From: Trileptium ribeirensis
Taxonomy: Eukaryota; Nematoda; Enoplea; Enoplida; Thoracostomopsidae
NCBI GenBank assembly: GCA_030248225.1
Contig: JASANE010020037.1
Span: 1 to 64,000, forward strand
Length of the DNA stretch: 64,000 nucleotides
Reading direction: 5' to 3'
The notes below the pieces were generated by a model. That model made no database searches. It saw nothing but the letters and a program-made list of their open reading frames with translations, and was not told the DNA's origin. The translations under genes were made by a program, and so were the position numbers. Of the stretch, positions 24,349 through 35,158 are shown piece after piece (the stretch's first letter is position 1; each line of letters opens with the position of its first letter).

Positions 24349-25734
24349 GCTACACCTACAGCATGAATAATGCCTAGCAATACCGGGTATACAAGAAAGG
24401 TAATACATATAATTTTAGTCAGCTGCAAAAGGATACCACTGCAGAATACTTATTGACCCCAACATCGAGTATACAAGAAAAAAGATACTATTTTAGTATC
24501 GGTAGCTGCGATCGAATCTTCCGTCACATGGTGTTACACACTGTGGTACGATATCGATTAAAGCACGCCACAACAACATTTATATTAAATATAAGAATAA
24601 TTTTTTAATGTAGCGGCCATCTTCCAGAACAGTTTCTCGTCTACAGGAAATAACTTTTTTCCAAAACACTTCGTGTTCGTTTTTAATACATTTTTGGAGA
24701 ACTATAATTGTAAATTGCTGCGACACATTTATTCTTTTCAAAAATATCAATGTCGTCAATCGAAAATTACTTTTACACAGCTAAGCTTGTTTTATTTTAG
24801 TTGTACATGCCTAGAGGGCTACAGCGTGTCTACTGAATTTCGGGTTGCACAAAAGCAATTGCGTTTGCGTTGTATGCATGCAATACGGCGAGCGCTTAAA
24901 GGAAATCATGAAAAAATCTTTTTTAAGTTCTAAATTTCTTTGAAAGTAGTTGTATTTACAAATTTAAGTTTCAATGCTGAAAAATTGAAATCAAGTTCTT
25001 ATGGTTCTGTTGTGTTGCCATGGCGTTACCAAAGTATTACTCGTAACTGGTGTATACATATATTACTGTGTTTCTGGGACTATGTAGGCGGTTCAGGAAC
25101 TTCAGTTTGGAACCTTGCAATAGTCACTGATCACTGACCGACGATACTCATGACTCCTCGCACTACGAGTTAATAGTGTGTGTTAACACAAACACATTTT
25201 ATATATGAGATCGGATCACTTTATGAGATTGGGTGGAAATGGAATGAGTTTATAATATTGGCGTATGATATTACGTTTGCACGGAATAGGACAATGAGAA
25301 GAATCAATAGCTATATGCAAGTCAGGTTTTAACTATTATGTGTTGCTTTTAAAATTTTGTGCTGTTGTAAAGTTCACACTTTGTTTTTTGGTAGGCTTAG
25401 CGTTACTAGTAACACTTACCGTAAGGCTGATGATGTAGTAGTGTGCGATTGGTTGCCTGAATATTACCTGTTTCTTAATTGATTCCTTTCTGCAGCGCTT
25501 TGATATTCTCTTATATCAATCTACCAGTAGCAAAATTAATTTTACAGGCGTTTTAAGACGTGGCCGCAAAGATGGTTAGAGATTCCGGCCGTTACTTGAT
25601 TTGAAATGAAATTTAATTTAAACTGATACTGTGTGCGCTCAAGAATCAGGCTGCTCATGGGAATGGGGATCCCCATCCCCATGGGGATAGGGATGGGGTA
25701 GGCATTTGGATGAATTTATTTTCATGGGGATCCC

Positions 25735-26915
25735 ATCCCACGATGGACTAAATTGGTTATTGAAAAAATTTACATATATACTTAAATTAAAAGCTTGCAT
25801 CAAAAAGTGCTTGTATTGGTTTATAGTCAAATAACTTACACTGGATTCACGTTTTTGTTGTTTCAAATGTTCGTGCGTTAAAACTGTGCTATGGTCCACG
25901 ATGGGCATGCCAACTGAAGCCTCATCACCGTAGAGGCCACGTCCGGTAGCTGAGCAGAGAACAACTGCGGGCCCCGGCACCTGACTAGATACTAAAACTC
26001 TAGTTTTTGGATAATTAGATACTGAGGCTACATACTGAAACTTTCTAGTGATGCTGTGTGATACGAATATCTCTCACACCGACGGGAACCTTTTTGCATA
26101 ATATTAGCTCTCTAATGGAAAGTAGATACAACAGTCAAGTACTGTACATATAAATTTACAGATACTTTTCTCTCTGAATTATAAGGTGGTCCAATGATTT
26201 ACATCAGTATGGCAAATCGTCGTCTGGCTCCTCATCGCTATCAATATTGACAACTTTCGCCTGAAGATTGGCGTGCAATTCGTCGTCACTGATCTCAATA
26301 TCATTAGTGAGATTGTCCAACTTGCTGCTATATTTTGTATACAATAAAGACTGTAGGACCAATGGTCGCATTTGCTTTCACAGCTTAGAAAGCATTATTC
26401 CAGCTTAGCTAAAAACTAGCTCGATTGACGTTGACGATATTAGCACAGATAATATAATTTTTGCGCACTTTTGAAGCTTAAGTAGCTGACCGGCATTCTT
26501 CCAAAAATCCGTCGGATTGCGAAATGGTTGCGCATGCTGTTTTAAGCAGATATTTCGTTTTACAACTCCCGAATCGCTTCTAGCTTTGGTTTTTCGGCGC
26601 TGTATCAAACATTTCTGCGAAGCTATCGGAGTTGCTCGGTCCCATTACTGATGTCACGTCTGCGGTTCGACCTCCGCCATAGTATTGTCAGCTGTCCGCT
26701 TCAGAAGGTTGTGCAAGTAAAGCTTGCAGGGTTGTCCAATGTGGACCATAGCACAGTTTTAACGTACGGACATTTGAAACAACCAAAAACGTGGATCCAG
26801 CATATGTTACTTCACTATAAACTAATACAAGCAGTTTTTGATGCAAGCTATTAATTTAAGTATATATGTAAAATTTTTTTCAATAACTAATTTTGCTCAT
26901 CGTGGGATGGGGAAG
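25735..26915. mobile_element. hAT-related element with ~170-bp inverted arms
   Basis: The arms 25,735-25,905 and 26,743-26,915 are inverted copies. Both contain cacgtttttgg/ttgtttcaaatg, gttaaaactgtgctatggtcca and cccatcccacgatg. Between them the minus strand keeps a fragment of transposase C-terminus (separate entry). Outside the left arm a GGGATGGGGATCC-type palindrome (25,655-25,735) may be the true terminus. The combination suggests an internally deleted, inactive hAT-superfamily element. Confidence 0.6.
26330..26640 (-). pseudogene. hAT transposase dimerisation-domain fragment
   Basis: A minus-strand frame at 26,608-26,405 reads through FRNPTDFWKNAGQLLKLQKC, then AKIILSVLISSTSIELVFS and a stop. 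The frame resumes as an A-G-x-x-LSK-like stretch. The W..........L...A...L.......S.E..FS pattern is the conserved C-terminal hAT dimerisation motif. The in-frame stop immediately after VFS and the absence of the upstream catalytic region show it is a remnant. Confidence 0.55.
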
Positions 26916-29045
26916 GCTTGACTGATCGTGTAAAGAAAATCCCCCTGTAACTAAGTGAGAATTCTTTACATGATCGCCTTGGGGGAAACTATTTACATGA
27001 TCCGACTTGCCTACCGTGGACCATTAGTACAGTCCTATTTTAATAAATTGTCAAATGTACGTTGACGCAATCAGTTATAAAAATTTTGTTCAGAAGCATA
27101 AATTTGTTAGGTTTAAACAGAAATTGGGGTATCAGTCAGTTGTATTTCACGTGGCTACATTTAGCTATATTTTTAGAATTTGAAGCGATATTTTGTGCTT
27201 AATAGAATCAAGATCGGCAAAAATAAATCCATATAATGCGCAGGCGTTTGAAAATAGACAATCACAATCTTTCTGATTTTAGATTATTAACAGCAGTTCA
27301 AAGTTTTATGTGGACTACTAGCCTAAACAATGCAGTATTAAGGTTGCTGGCTATCTAATGACATGTGCTGCTCTCTGTTTGTATGAAAAATCTTTGATTT
27401 TAAATAGTATTTACCCAAGCCGTATCTTGCCGGTTCTGAAAAAGTGGAAATCATTCAGCCATGAAAAGTAATTTCACCAGTTGGGCTAAAAACATAGGAA
27501 CATGTCCCATGAATTTGTCTCATGCTGCTGTGTTAGATTGAATTGTTTGGTACTACCTCGACTGTAAACTAGTGAAACTATAATCACGCTGGCTGTAGCT
27601 GAAACCCGGATAATAAGTATACATTTAAAATATACATATTATGGTATATAATTTAGTTTTCATACAAAAATTGTCAGATTTAAAAAAATTTTTTAGCTAC
27701 TCAGTGATACATTAAACGGCCGCTTGTAACTTTTAAGAGCGGAAATGAAATGCATGCTATGCCGTTCTCGATATACTAAGCCCAAAGCCTTAGTCTTAGC
27801 CTAAGCTAAGGTTTCTATATGACTCGTGTTCTAAGTCTAAGCCTAAGTCGGGGTGCTGCCGCCCCTCTAACCCGTCGCTCTAAGCTGTTCTTGTTCTAAC
27901 GTTATAACGTCCGGCCCCTAAAGGTCACATGGCCCCTTTAGATAAAGTCCATCTGCAGCAATTTAGCAGCGATATGTTTTGAGGGTGTTTGCGCCGAAAA
28001 TAAAGTTATTTGGGTTTCTGAATGATTAAAGCCCGACTTACTAACATCTCAGCATCATATATTACTTATATACCCATTTTTTACACAACCATGCAGTTAT
28101 AACCAATGTATTTGTGGCTCAATAGTATTTCAATTTCTCGTCTTGAGATGTCTTCCTATAAATTATATGAAATAAATTTAGATATTATAAACATGGCTCA
28201 GTACAACACGGTCGTTTCATTAATTTTACACTTACTGTAAGCACATACAATCAACGACCAACCTAACAAAATCTAGCAAAAACACTGCTGATAACGTTTA
28301 CATAAGTAACACGTTTCAAAAGTTTTATGGCTATAATTTTTTTAGCAGAATCATGCCATTACCATCCTAAATATGTCCATGTATATATGTTTTAAATAAA
28401 AATTCTTACAAGGAACTGCTGCTGTGAACACACAAGCACATAGCAGCGCTTATGTGTTCCGAACTGCTGTTGTTATAACCCACATTTTTATGGACGCTTC
28501 TGATCAATAGATTTACATTTTACATGTAGATTGATTTTCAAAATTCAATATTAAAAATAGATTCCACAGTTAGAGTAATACATCTTTGTACTATTGTGAA
28601 ACTTATGCGAATAATTGGAGAGAATTCTGCAAACTTTAACAGAATTTCCCGGAGCAAAAACATGTGCTTTTGAAATTGAGCTGAAATTTCCCTGTTTTTA
28701 AAACTAAACCCAGCGTCACATTTTACTGTTTATAAATAAGTTTAAAGCTCTTAGAAATCAAGAAAGATACAGAAAAAATCACCATTTAGTCGTTGCCAGC
28801 ACGCAGTTACTTTCTACGCAACCCGTGCTTTTTTGGTGTACAATTAATGTTGTTTACGCAGCTGCTACGAAAACAAATAGTAACATCGTGCTTACCAAAA
28901 TATTGGCCGCCAACGCACAAGTCATGCTAAAATCTGCCTCATTTGCCATATTTGTAGTTGAAATATTGCATTTTAAGTTTGCGTTATTTGAGATTGTCAT
29001 AATTAACTCAATATAACTATCGACGCGTTCAGTCGTACATTTCAG

Positions 29046-29447
29046 ATGCAATTGGGCTCTAGATATATCCAGAATGAAGCCAAAACAAAACATCATCTGC
29101 CAGGGACATTGACAGAAATAACCAATGGACGTCGTGGTAGTTTGAATGGAACCGAGCGAGAAATCGAAATCAATCATGGTCCCATTCGAAACAGTACGTT
29201 TTGGTATCAACCGCAGTTCTCAACTCAACCGTACCAAAATGATAATCTCAACTCGATTAATAATCGCTTTGATCAGGAAATATTGAAAATGCATGGTCAC
29301 CGATTGTCTCCCGGTGAATGTCTCGATGCCATATCTGATACAAGTATTTGGTCCACTTGTGCAGCCAATCAGTGCAACACATGGCCAGCCTGGTCATCCG
29401 TTGATTCCAGTTACTTCGAAGACAGTACAACAGCAACAAGCAGCACG
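29046..29447 (+). CDS. Exon A of ZCCHC24-like zinc-finger gene
   Basis: Acceptor tacatttcag, then 402 bases (134 codons) open in phase 0, then donor ACG|gtacgt. The frame begins with a methionine right at the splice site, so it could be the first residue if transcription starts nearby, but an acceptor this clean suggests an internal exon. The peptide is polar and rich in Asn, Ser and Thr (STFWYQPQFSTQPYQNDN, CAANQCNTWPAWSSVDSSYF) and has no recognised domain, signal peptide or membrane segment. It looks like the low-complexity N-terminal half usual for this zinc-finger family. The same-strand exon at 32.6 kb continues in phase 0 and carries the diagnostic zinc knuckle. Assignment to one gene is an inference from order, strand and phase. 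Confidence 0.7.
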
Positions 29448-32400
29448 GTACGTTTCATATCTATATTAACTAAACTATTTTACTATGGGACATTCATAAA
29501 GAAAGGTCACGTTACAACTGTTAATTAACGCTACTGAACGGCCAGTACTAAGCCAACTAGTGAAGCTCGCTTGCGAGCCAGAATTCGAGTGGCGAGAACA
29601 ATCCCCCGAAGTCTGTTGTAGAAAGCACACACAAACAAAGCATACACACAGTACGCAGGTGCAGCATTATATAAACCGTGAGTGATGAGTCATAGTTACG
29701 CCCGCCTCTTTTGATAGCCAACGTATGCAGTAGACAAAACATCATACAACGAGTACAAACACAATGAACTAACAATTTAATAATTCAATAAAACCCTAAA
29801 TTGACCGCGAAAAGAACGTTAAAGAATTCAAACCGGCACTTGAGAAAAATCTTATTTTTCATACCAAGTATGAAGCAGAAGTGTGAAAAATATTTGCCAC
29901 ACAATATTTTTAACACTTGCAATGAGTTTATCTGCCCAGAAAGCCCCATATAAGACACGAAAAGCAACAATAAACGTAGATTCAGGTGCTTTTCCCATGA
30001 CTTCTCACCAAAAATTTCGAAAACGTCATTTTTTATGCCAAGTATGAACCAGAAGTGTAAAAAATATTTGCCCAACAATATTTTAACACTTGCAATCAGT
30101 TTATCTGCCCTGAAAGCCTCATATAAGACACTAAAAGCAACAATAAACACAGATTCAGGTGCTTTTCCCACGACTTCTCACCAAAAATTTCGAAAACGTC
30201 ATTTTTTATGCCAAGTATGAACCAGAAGTGTAAAAAATATTTGTCCAACAATATTTTTGACACTTGCAATGAGTTTATCTGCCCAGAAAGCTCCATATAA
30301 GACACTAAAAGCAACAAAAACACACATTTAGGTGCATTTCCCACGACATTTCACCAAATATGAAATTTGGCGCCAACTATAAGCTTATAGACTCCAGATT
30401 GAGAAGTAGTTGAAAAACTTGTTATATATCATTGGAAAGCCCTGGTAAAGCTACATGGAATAGGCCTATTAGTTTGCGGATACCTCGTTTACTTATTGAG
30501 AAAAGTCGCAAAAACTGGAGGGTGTGCCCGAAAAATGGGCCAAAATGACGTCATTTTGCCCCATAACTTTTCCCACGGGAAAAAATTAAAAATCGGGCTC
30601 CGTCACAACACCTAAATCGACCATTGCGCAAAATCGGCCCAATAGTTATCGAGATCCAAGTGCGACAGACACACAGACACACAGACAGGACCACCTCAAC
30701 CCCCCCTCCAGAGCCAAAATTGAAAATTTTCGTTCCACTCGAATTCAATGAGCTTCCTACCGAAATTTCGCAGCCAAAGCGTTGTTCTCATTTCCTTCGA
30801 TATCGGATCTTGCATTAAAATTATTGATTTGCGGGCATTTGTTATGTTGCATTTGAATGTTATAATTCATTATGTTATATATAATATACAATGTTGTTTT
30901 GACAGGTAGGTGTTCATCTGATTGTGATTCGTAAAATTTAGCGAAAGTTATGTCAGTAACGTCAATAGCACATAAACACATTTAAATGCACATAGAAAAA
31001 TGTTTCGTTTCAAACTCAGGTTATATGTACAAAACCTGGGTTAGAAAGCTCCAGGAATACGATAGGACACGAATACGAATAGATACGATACGTGAACGAA
31101 TAGATATTTGTAAACGGCGACGAATACTAACATCAAAGTTTCGTAATATTTTTAATTTGGTAAAATCTAATCGAAAGATTTGTACTGTAGCATCTACTCT
31201 TGATACAGATATAATTTATATCGGCAAAATTAATTTTTGAAAAAATACAGTTACTTGTATTCACCTGTCATAAGGTATCTGGGGGGGGGGCAAAACCCGA
31301 CTGATCTACGATCTCCATTCCTCACTGTGTGCTCCGTGCTCAGCTATCATTTGAAATGATGGTGGTCTCCACTGCCTCCAAGAGACTTCCATATACAAAG
31401 ATTCAGTTTCTTTAATCACCGCTCTCAGTTGAAGAAATACAGACGAGATTTTAATTTAAAAACAAAAGAAACATTTGATAAAATCTTAAATTTTTTTGTC
31501 TTTCATTAAAGTCATATATAGTGGATAATTTAGAACCACGTTAGGTCATTTAGGATATATATTTTGTTCGGTTTATTTTGTTGATATAGGAGCTATTAAA
31601 ACGAAATTTAAAGCTCAAATTTTTCTGACAGATCAAGGCACAGTGTATTCCTGCATGCTATTTTAGCTGACCGTTGCTACTGTATAAAACAATTTAATTA
31701 AAAATTAATGACCTCTTTTCCAGCAGACTAAACCTATATGTAAAATATCTTTCTGTGAATGATACCGCTGTGTTATTAAAATGTTTTAAGTAAATTTGAA
31801 TACCATTTTATCAAATTAATTGGGAGGCACCTAACTATGGAAATTAAAGACTATTAATGTTATTTAGTAGCTCAGTCAAATCATTTTATGAAAATTATAT
31901 ATTATACAGCTGTATAAAATATAAGTTCCCAAAGAATCGCAGAAATCACAGATTTTAGCTTTTTCCTGTTGACAGCAACAGCAGCGTGATAGTCATGTAA
32001 TATCTTATCGGCCTCGTTACCGACTGCCTGATCAACCGAAACACCGCGTGGTTTAGATCCAGGTGTGTCGCCAACGCTATATCATCGTGGTTTAGCTGCA
32101 CGTGGCCTGACAGCAGTGATATAATCAACCATCAACGTATATATACCGACGAATAGGTGTGGCGCGTGTTTGACCCTCCTGGTGAATCCCGCAGTGCGCG
32201 CGCCGTCCACATACACTATGGTAGATTTCACGCAAAGCTGATTGCTGTCTTGCGCGCAATATCGAAGAATATACTCCCGGCGGAAATTGATAGCTGCAGC
32301 TCAGGCGAGTTGTTTGGTTTCAATATTTCAGGGTAGCGCTTGTATTCGGTAACCGGTATTTGGTTGGATAAAAACTGCTTGATATCCGTTATACATTACA

Positions 32401-32573
32401 TTTTCGTATCCGGTACTGATTCATCTGGGTCAGAAAATAAAAGCGAATCTTTGAAGCAGACACTACTACGGTTACTAGGATACTATGTCCTGAACCAGTT
32501 TTAATCCTGATAAACTGATATGGTTTAGATACATATTTTTCCTACATTTCACGTTTATCCTTTTAAATCTTAG
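29448..32573 (+). other. Intron between exons A and B
   Basis: Contains the 1.2-kb repeat element with 174-bp tandem units (29,559-30,757). The rest (30,758-32,573) is AT-rich, with short ACGAATA-type words at 31,060-31,120 and a moderately GC-richer stretch at 31,990-32,330 that has no readable domain. Confidence 0.55.
29559..30757. repeat. 1.2-kb repeat element with internal 174-bp tandem units, copy 1
   Basis: The left end gaagctcgcttgcgagccag plus aattcgagtgg and the right end ccactcgaattcaatgagcttc are imperfect inverted repeats. Inside, the block starting ccaagtatgaa(g/c)cagaag occurs at 29,863, 30,038 and 30,211, i.e. three units 173-175 bp apart. A unique tail follows (acctcgtttacttattgaga, ttttgccccataacttttcc, cacagacacacagacagg). 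A near-identical element lies at 55.88-56.96 kb with two units. Antisense ORFs across the tandem units are repeat artefacts. Confidence 0.75.
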
Positions 32574-32816
32574 AAAAGCAGCGGAAATACGTCAATACTT
32601 GGTTGGGACAGTGAGAGTGCGAGTTATAGCGAAAAACTGCTTGACGCTTCCTCATTATCACTGTCAACGGTTGTGGCTGGCGACCAACAAACGTACGATA
32701 TCGAAGAACAGTTGCATTGTATGATTAAATCATTGAATAATCGCAAATTGCCGCCCAATGGCTATATATGCTATTCGTGCCTTGATTGGTCTCACTTCAT
32801 CAAAGATTGTCCTAAG
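32574..32816 (+). CDS. Exon B of ZCCHC24-like gene: CCHC zinc knuckle
   Basis: Acceptor aatcttag, 243 bases (81 codons) open in phase 0, donor AAG|gtagga. Residues 1-60 of the exon are serine-rich and acidic (WDSESASYSEKLLDASSLSL) and lead into LPPNGYICYSC. Residues 66, 69, 74 and 79 are Cys, Cys, His and Cys, spaced C-x2-C-x4-H-x4-C, an exact CCHC knuckle. The context P-P-N-Y-x-C-x-x-C-x4-H-x-I-K-D-C-P is that of ZCCHC24 and related zygote-arrest/3CxxC-type proteins, which bind RNA in the cytoplasm. The knuckle is followed one exon later by the family's LTPYQG and CxxC segments, supporting the assignment. Family-level identity is good; orthology to vertebrate ZCCHC24 is likely but not proven. 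Confidence 0.85.
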
Positions 32817-34990
32817 GTAGGATGTTCTTTTCGAATATTTCAAGGGACTTTTCTAGTTTCCCCTCTCGCACAAAAGTTCCAATTAATAAATTTATGTACA
32901 CAGCCAATGACCTTATATAAAAGCCTTAGAATAACTGTAAAACTATAAAGAGGACATTCGTTATTAAGCTATTCAGTCTTTGGACAAACACTACGTCAGC
33001 TAGACATGGTCTGTGTAGTGATTATGGCACTTAAAAGTGTGCTCTAGGTTAGTATATGACATGTTGTATAATAATTATTATTCATTCATTTGTAAATCTG
33101 AATTTCGCATGTTGTATGTTTGACACTGAGCCAACTCAGCAGCGGGGTAGCATCGCTCGGACTACAGTACCACGGACAAATTGCTGAGCGATTTGGTTGC
33201 TTAAGCACTTTCGTACGCCGATCAATAAATGCCACACAAACGTGCAGTACCCGCCCAACTGGTTTAAACCAAACCGTTGTTTGCAATACTCCCACCAATT
33301 ACACCATTATTCTATACTAACTATTGTTGGTTAAAGCGATAATGCTCTAAATAGACACCCTTATGAGCGCATTTTTTGGTAAAACAGGAAGAAAGAATAT
33401 AGAATCTCCTGATGACGAGAATGAGTTTTGATGGTTGCACAGATGTATGCGGAAGTAAAGTCGCTATGGCGTGATTCAGTTCATCCACTAGTTGTCTTTT
33501 GATGCTCGGCGACCCTTGTGGATACCAAAATCATGTTTTTGATAACCTTCTGATAAACTGGGTGGCCGCAGCCCCGAAAAACCCGGAAATACCCTGAATG
33601 GCAAAAAACCCCGAAAAACCCGAAACGGCCCAAAAGAGCCCGAGAAACCCTGAAAAACCCCGAATGTCATAACAAAACCCCGAAAAAATTTCTAATCATT
33701 TTTAAAATTTTTTATGGCTTCGTGCACCATGTTGTCGACTTCCACAGCCGAAACAAAAATATAAGTGTTATATACTGTTCCAATTGATTTTTCGCATGCA
33801 ATAACGCGACAAATTGCATGGTTTTGGTAGCAAAACCTCATTTCACCTCTACTTACCAGGCTGTGTGGTCGCAGCACGCGGCCTTCGGTAAATCGGAAAA
33901 TATTGTTTGCAGAGTGGTGGGAAATGGGTTGCGCCCGTCCGTGGGAAACCATTGTCTGCAAACCACTATAGCCACTGTCCCAAAGAAAATAAATTTCAAA
34001 ACTGCTCAGAACTATCTAGTTCTGCCGAGTGGACTCAATTCGTTTTTTCGTTGGAACATTTTGTTAAATTTGTGTTTCTAACCATCAATCTACTAGTTCA
34101 GGTGTTGCATGTTATTTTTCTGTGTTAGTTGGTCACAATTATTAAACGGCAACGGTACTAATAAGTTATAATAGCAGTATTTGTTATTTATTACCTCTGT
34201 TTACGCTGAACACAGAACTCCGATTTTTTTGAAAGAACCCCAAAAAACCCCGAAAATTGAGCCACCGTCTCACCGGCCACCCTGGATAAAACAAACTTCC
34301 AAATTATATATATATATATACTAAACATGGCCGGCAAAATAACATTTGTATCATAAAACTACCTATGTTTTGTAATATCTTCTTTCGACAAAGTGGTCGA
34401 GAAATAGATTCAATGTTTAAATTCAAATGCAGAATACCGACATTTTGTTACTAATGTTCTAGCTGCTTGTTCCTGAATTTGTTTAAACCTTTCCAATTAC
34501 CATTAAGCCTTCTTGGAAAAATTGGTTAAATGCACCATTTTTTGTATTAAACCATTAGTGTTACAGAAGAGAAGGATACTTCGTATTTACACAAAATTAT
34601 AAAAGCTTTTCAGGTGTACATTTTACCAGTTTTGGCTTGTTCAAAGCAAATGCCTAATGCTATTGGTCTAAATATTTCACTATCGTTCTGTCATTACCGT
34701 TCGTTATTGAAGCAAACTTTGCGGTCTTCATACAAATGGCAGTTTTTGCTACTTATGTTTTAGGTTCTAACAATCTCTTTGCTTCTTTTTGTCTTTTTTG
34801 TTTACTGTAGTTTGGTCTAATTGTCACAGTGGTTGAAAATTCGTCGCATCTATGATTCGCACGTGTTATTACTTCATCAATATATTTAACTGGCAAAAAT
34901 AAAAAAATATATTTTGACCAATGTGTAAATTTAACTCCTCAATGCACAAATGTTTAAATGCAGATTTAAGTTAAAACATATATGTTGCAG
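32817..34990 (+). other. Intron between exons B and C
   Basis: Contains the hAT-like element 33,558-34,284. The remainder, including a (TA)n run near 34,300-34,320, shows no exon or other recognisable feature. Confidence 0.6.
33558..34284. mobile_element. hAT-like non-autonomous element with CAGGGTGGCCG-type ends
   Basis: The ends ctgggtggccgc and cggccaccctg are inverted. A direct repeat gataaa flanks the element (33,552-33,557 and 34,285-34,290). Repeated aaaaccccgaaaaaccc words fill the left 120 bp and recur at the right end as ccccaaaaaaccccg. The middle carries no transposase. CAGGGTGGCC is a widespread hAT terminus. Confidence 0.7.
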
Positions 34991-35158
34991 GTATTGGCTG
35001 GCTCTGACAACGCACTTACTCCATATCAAGGCAATAAACAGTGCTTCGGAGTTTTCCTGTGTTCGCAATGCAAACACAAGTGGACAAGTAGCAAGTCATG
35101 GAAAGACACTCCGCAAATTTGCAACCAGTGTAACGCTCAAGTCTTTCCAAAAAAGCAG
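34991..35158 (+). CDS. Exon C of ZCCHC24-like gene: LTPYQG and two CxxC pairs
   Basis: Acceptor tatgttgcag, 168 bases (56 codons) in phase 0, donor CAG|gtaaga. It reads VLAGSDNALTPYQGNKQCFG, then CSQCKHKW (Cys24, Cys27) and CNQCNAQVFPKKQ (Cys44, Cys47). The order LTPYQG.K.CFG, CxxC...KW, CxxC and V.P.KQ reproduces the ZCCHC24 region directly after the CCHC knuckle, where the CxxC pairs form the 3CxxC-type zinc-binding fold. In vertebrate members a third CxxC pair follows within about 30 residues. I could not find it in the next 3 kb, so either its exon diverged, it was missed, or the protein lacks it. Exact phase continuity with exon B supports the splice. Confidence 0.85.

Larger units (their letters stand above)
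21283..29045 (+). other. Inferred intron or intergenic gap between candidate exon and exon A
   Basis: It holds MITE family A copy 2, a tRNA-like tandem repeat with a nested hAT MITE, a second hAT-type MITE and an inverted-repeat hAT remnant (all listed separately). The stretches 24,349-25,650 and 26,920-29,045 show nothing recognisable beyond short hairpins. A TTAGGC/CTTAGG-word patch lies at 22,666-22,692 and its inverse near 27,786. Confidence 0.4.

Noticed and set aside
25655..25735. GGGATGGGGATCC palindromic patch
   Set aside because: Looks like a transposon terminus or simple-sequence hairpin; no regulatory meaning can be supported.
29785..30344. Antisense ORFs of 128 and 82 codons with repeated peptides
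   Set aside because: They follow the 174-bp tandem units and appear only because the unit is open in one frame.
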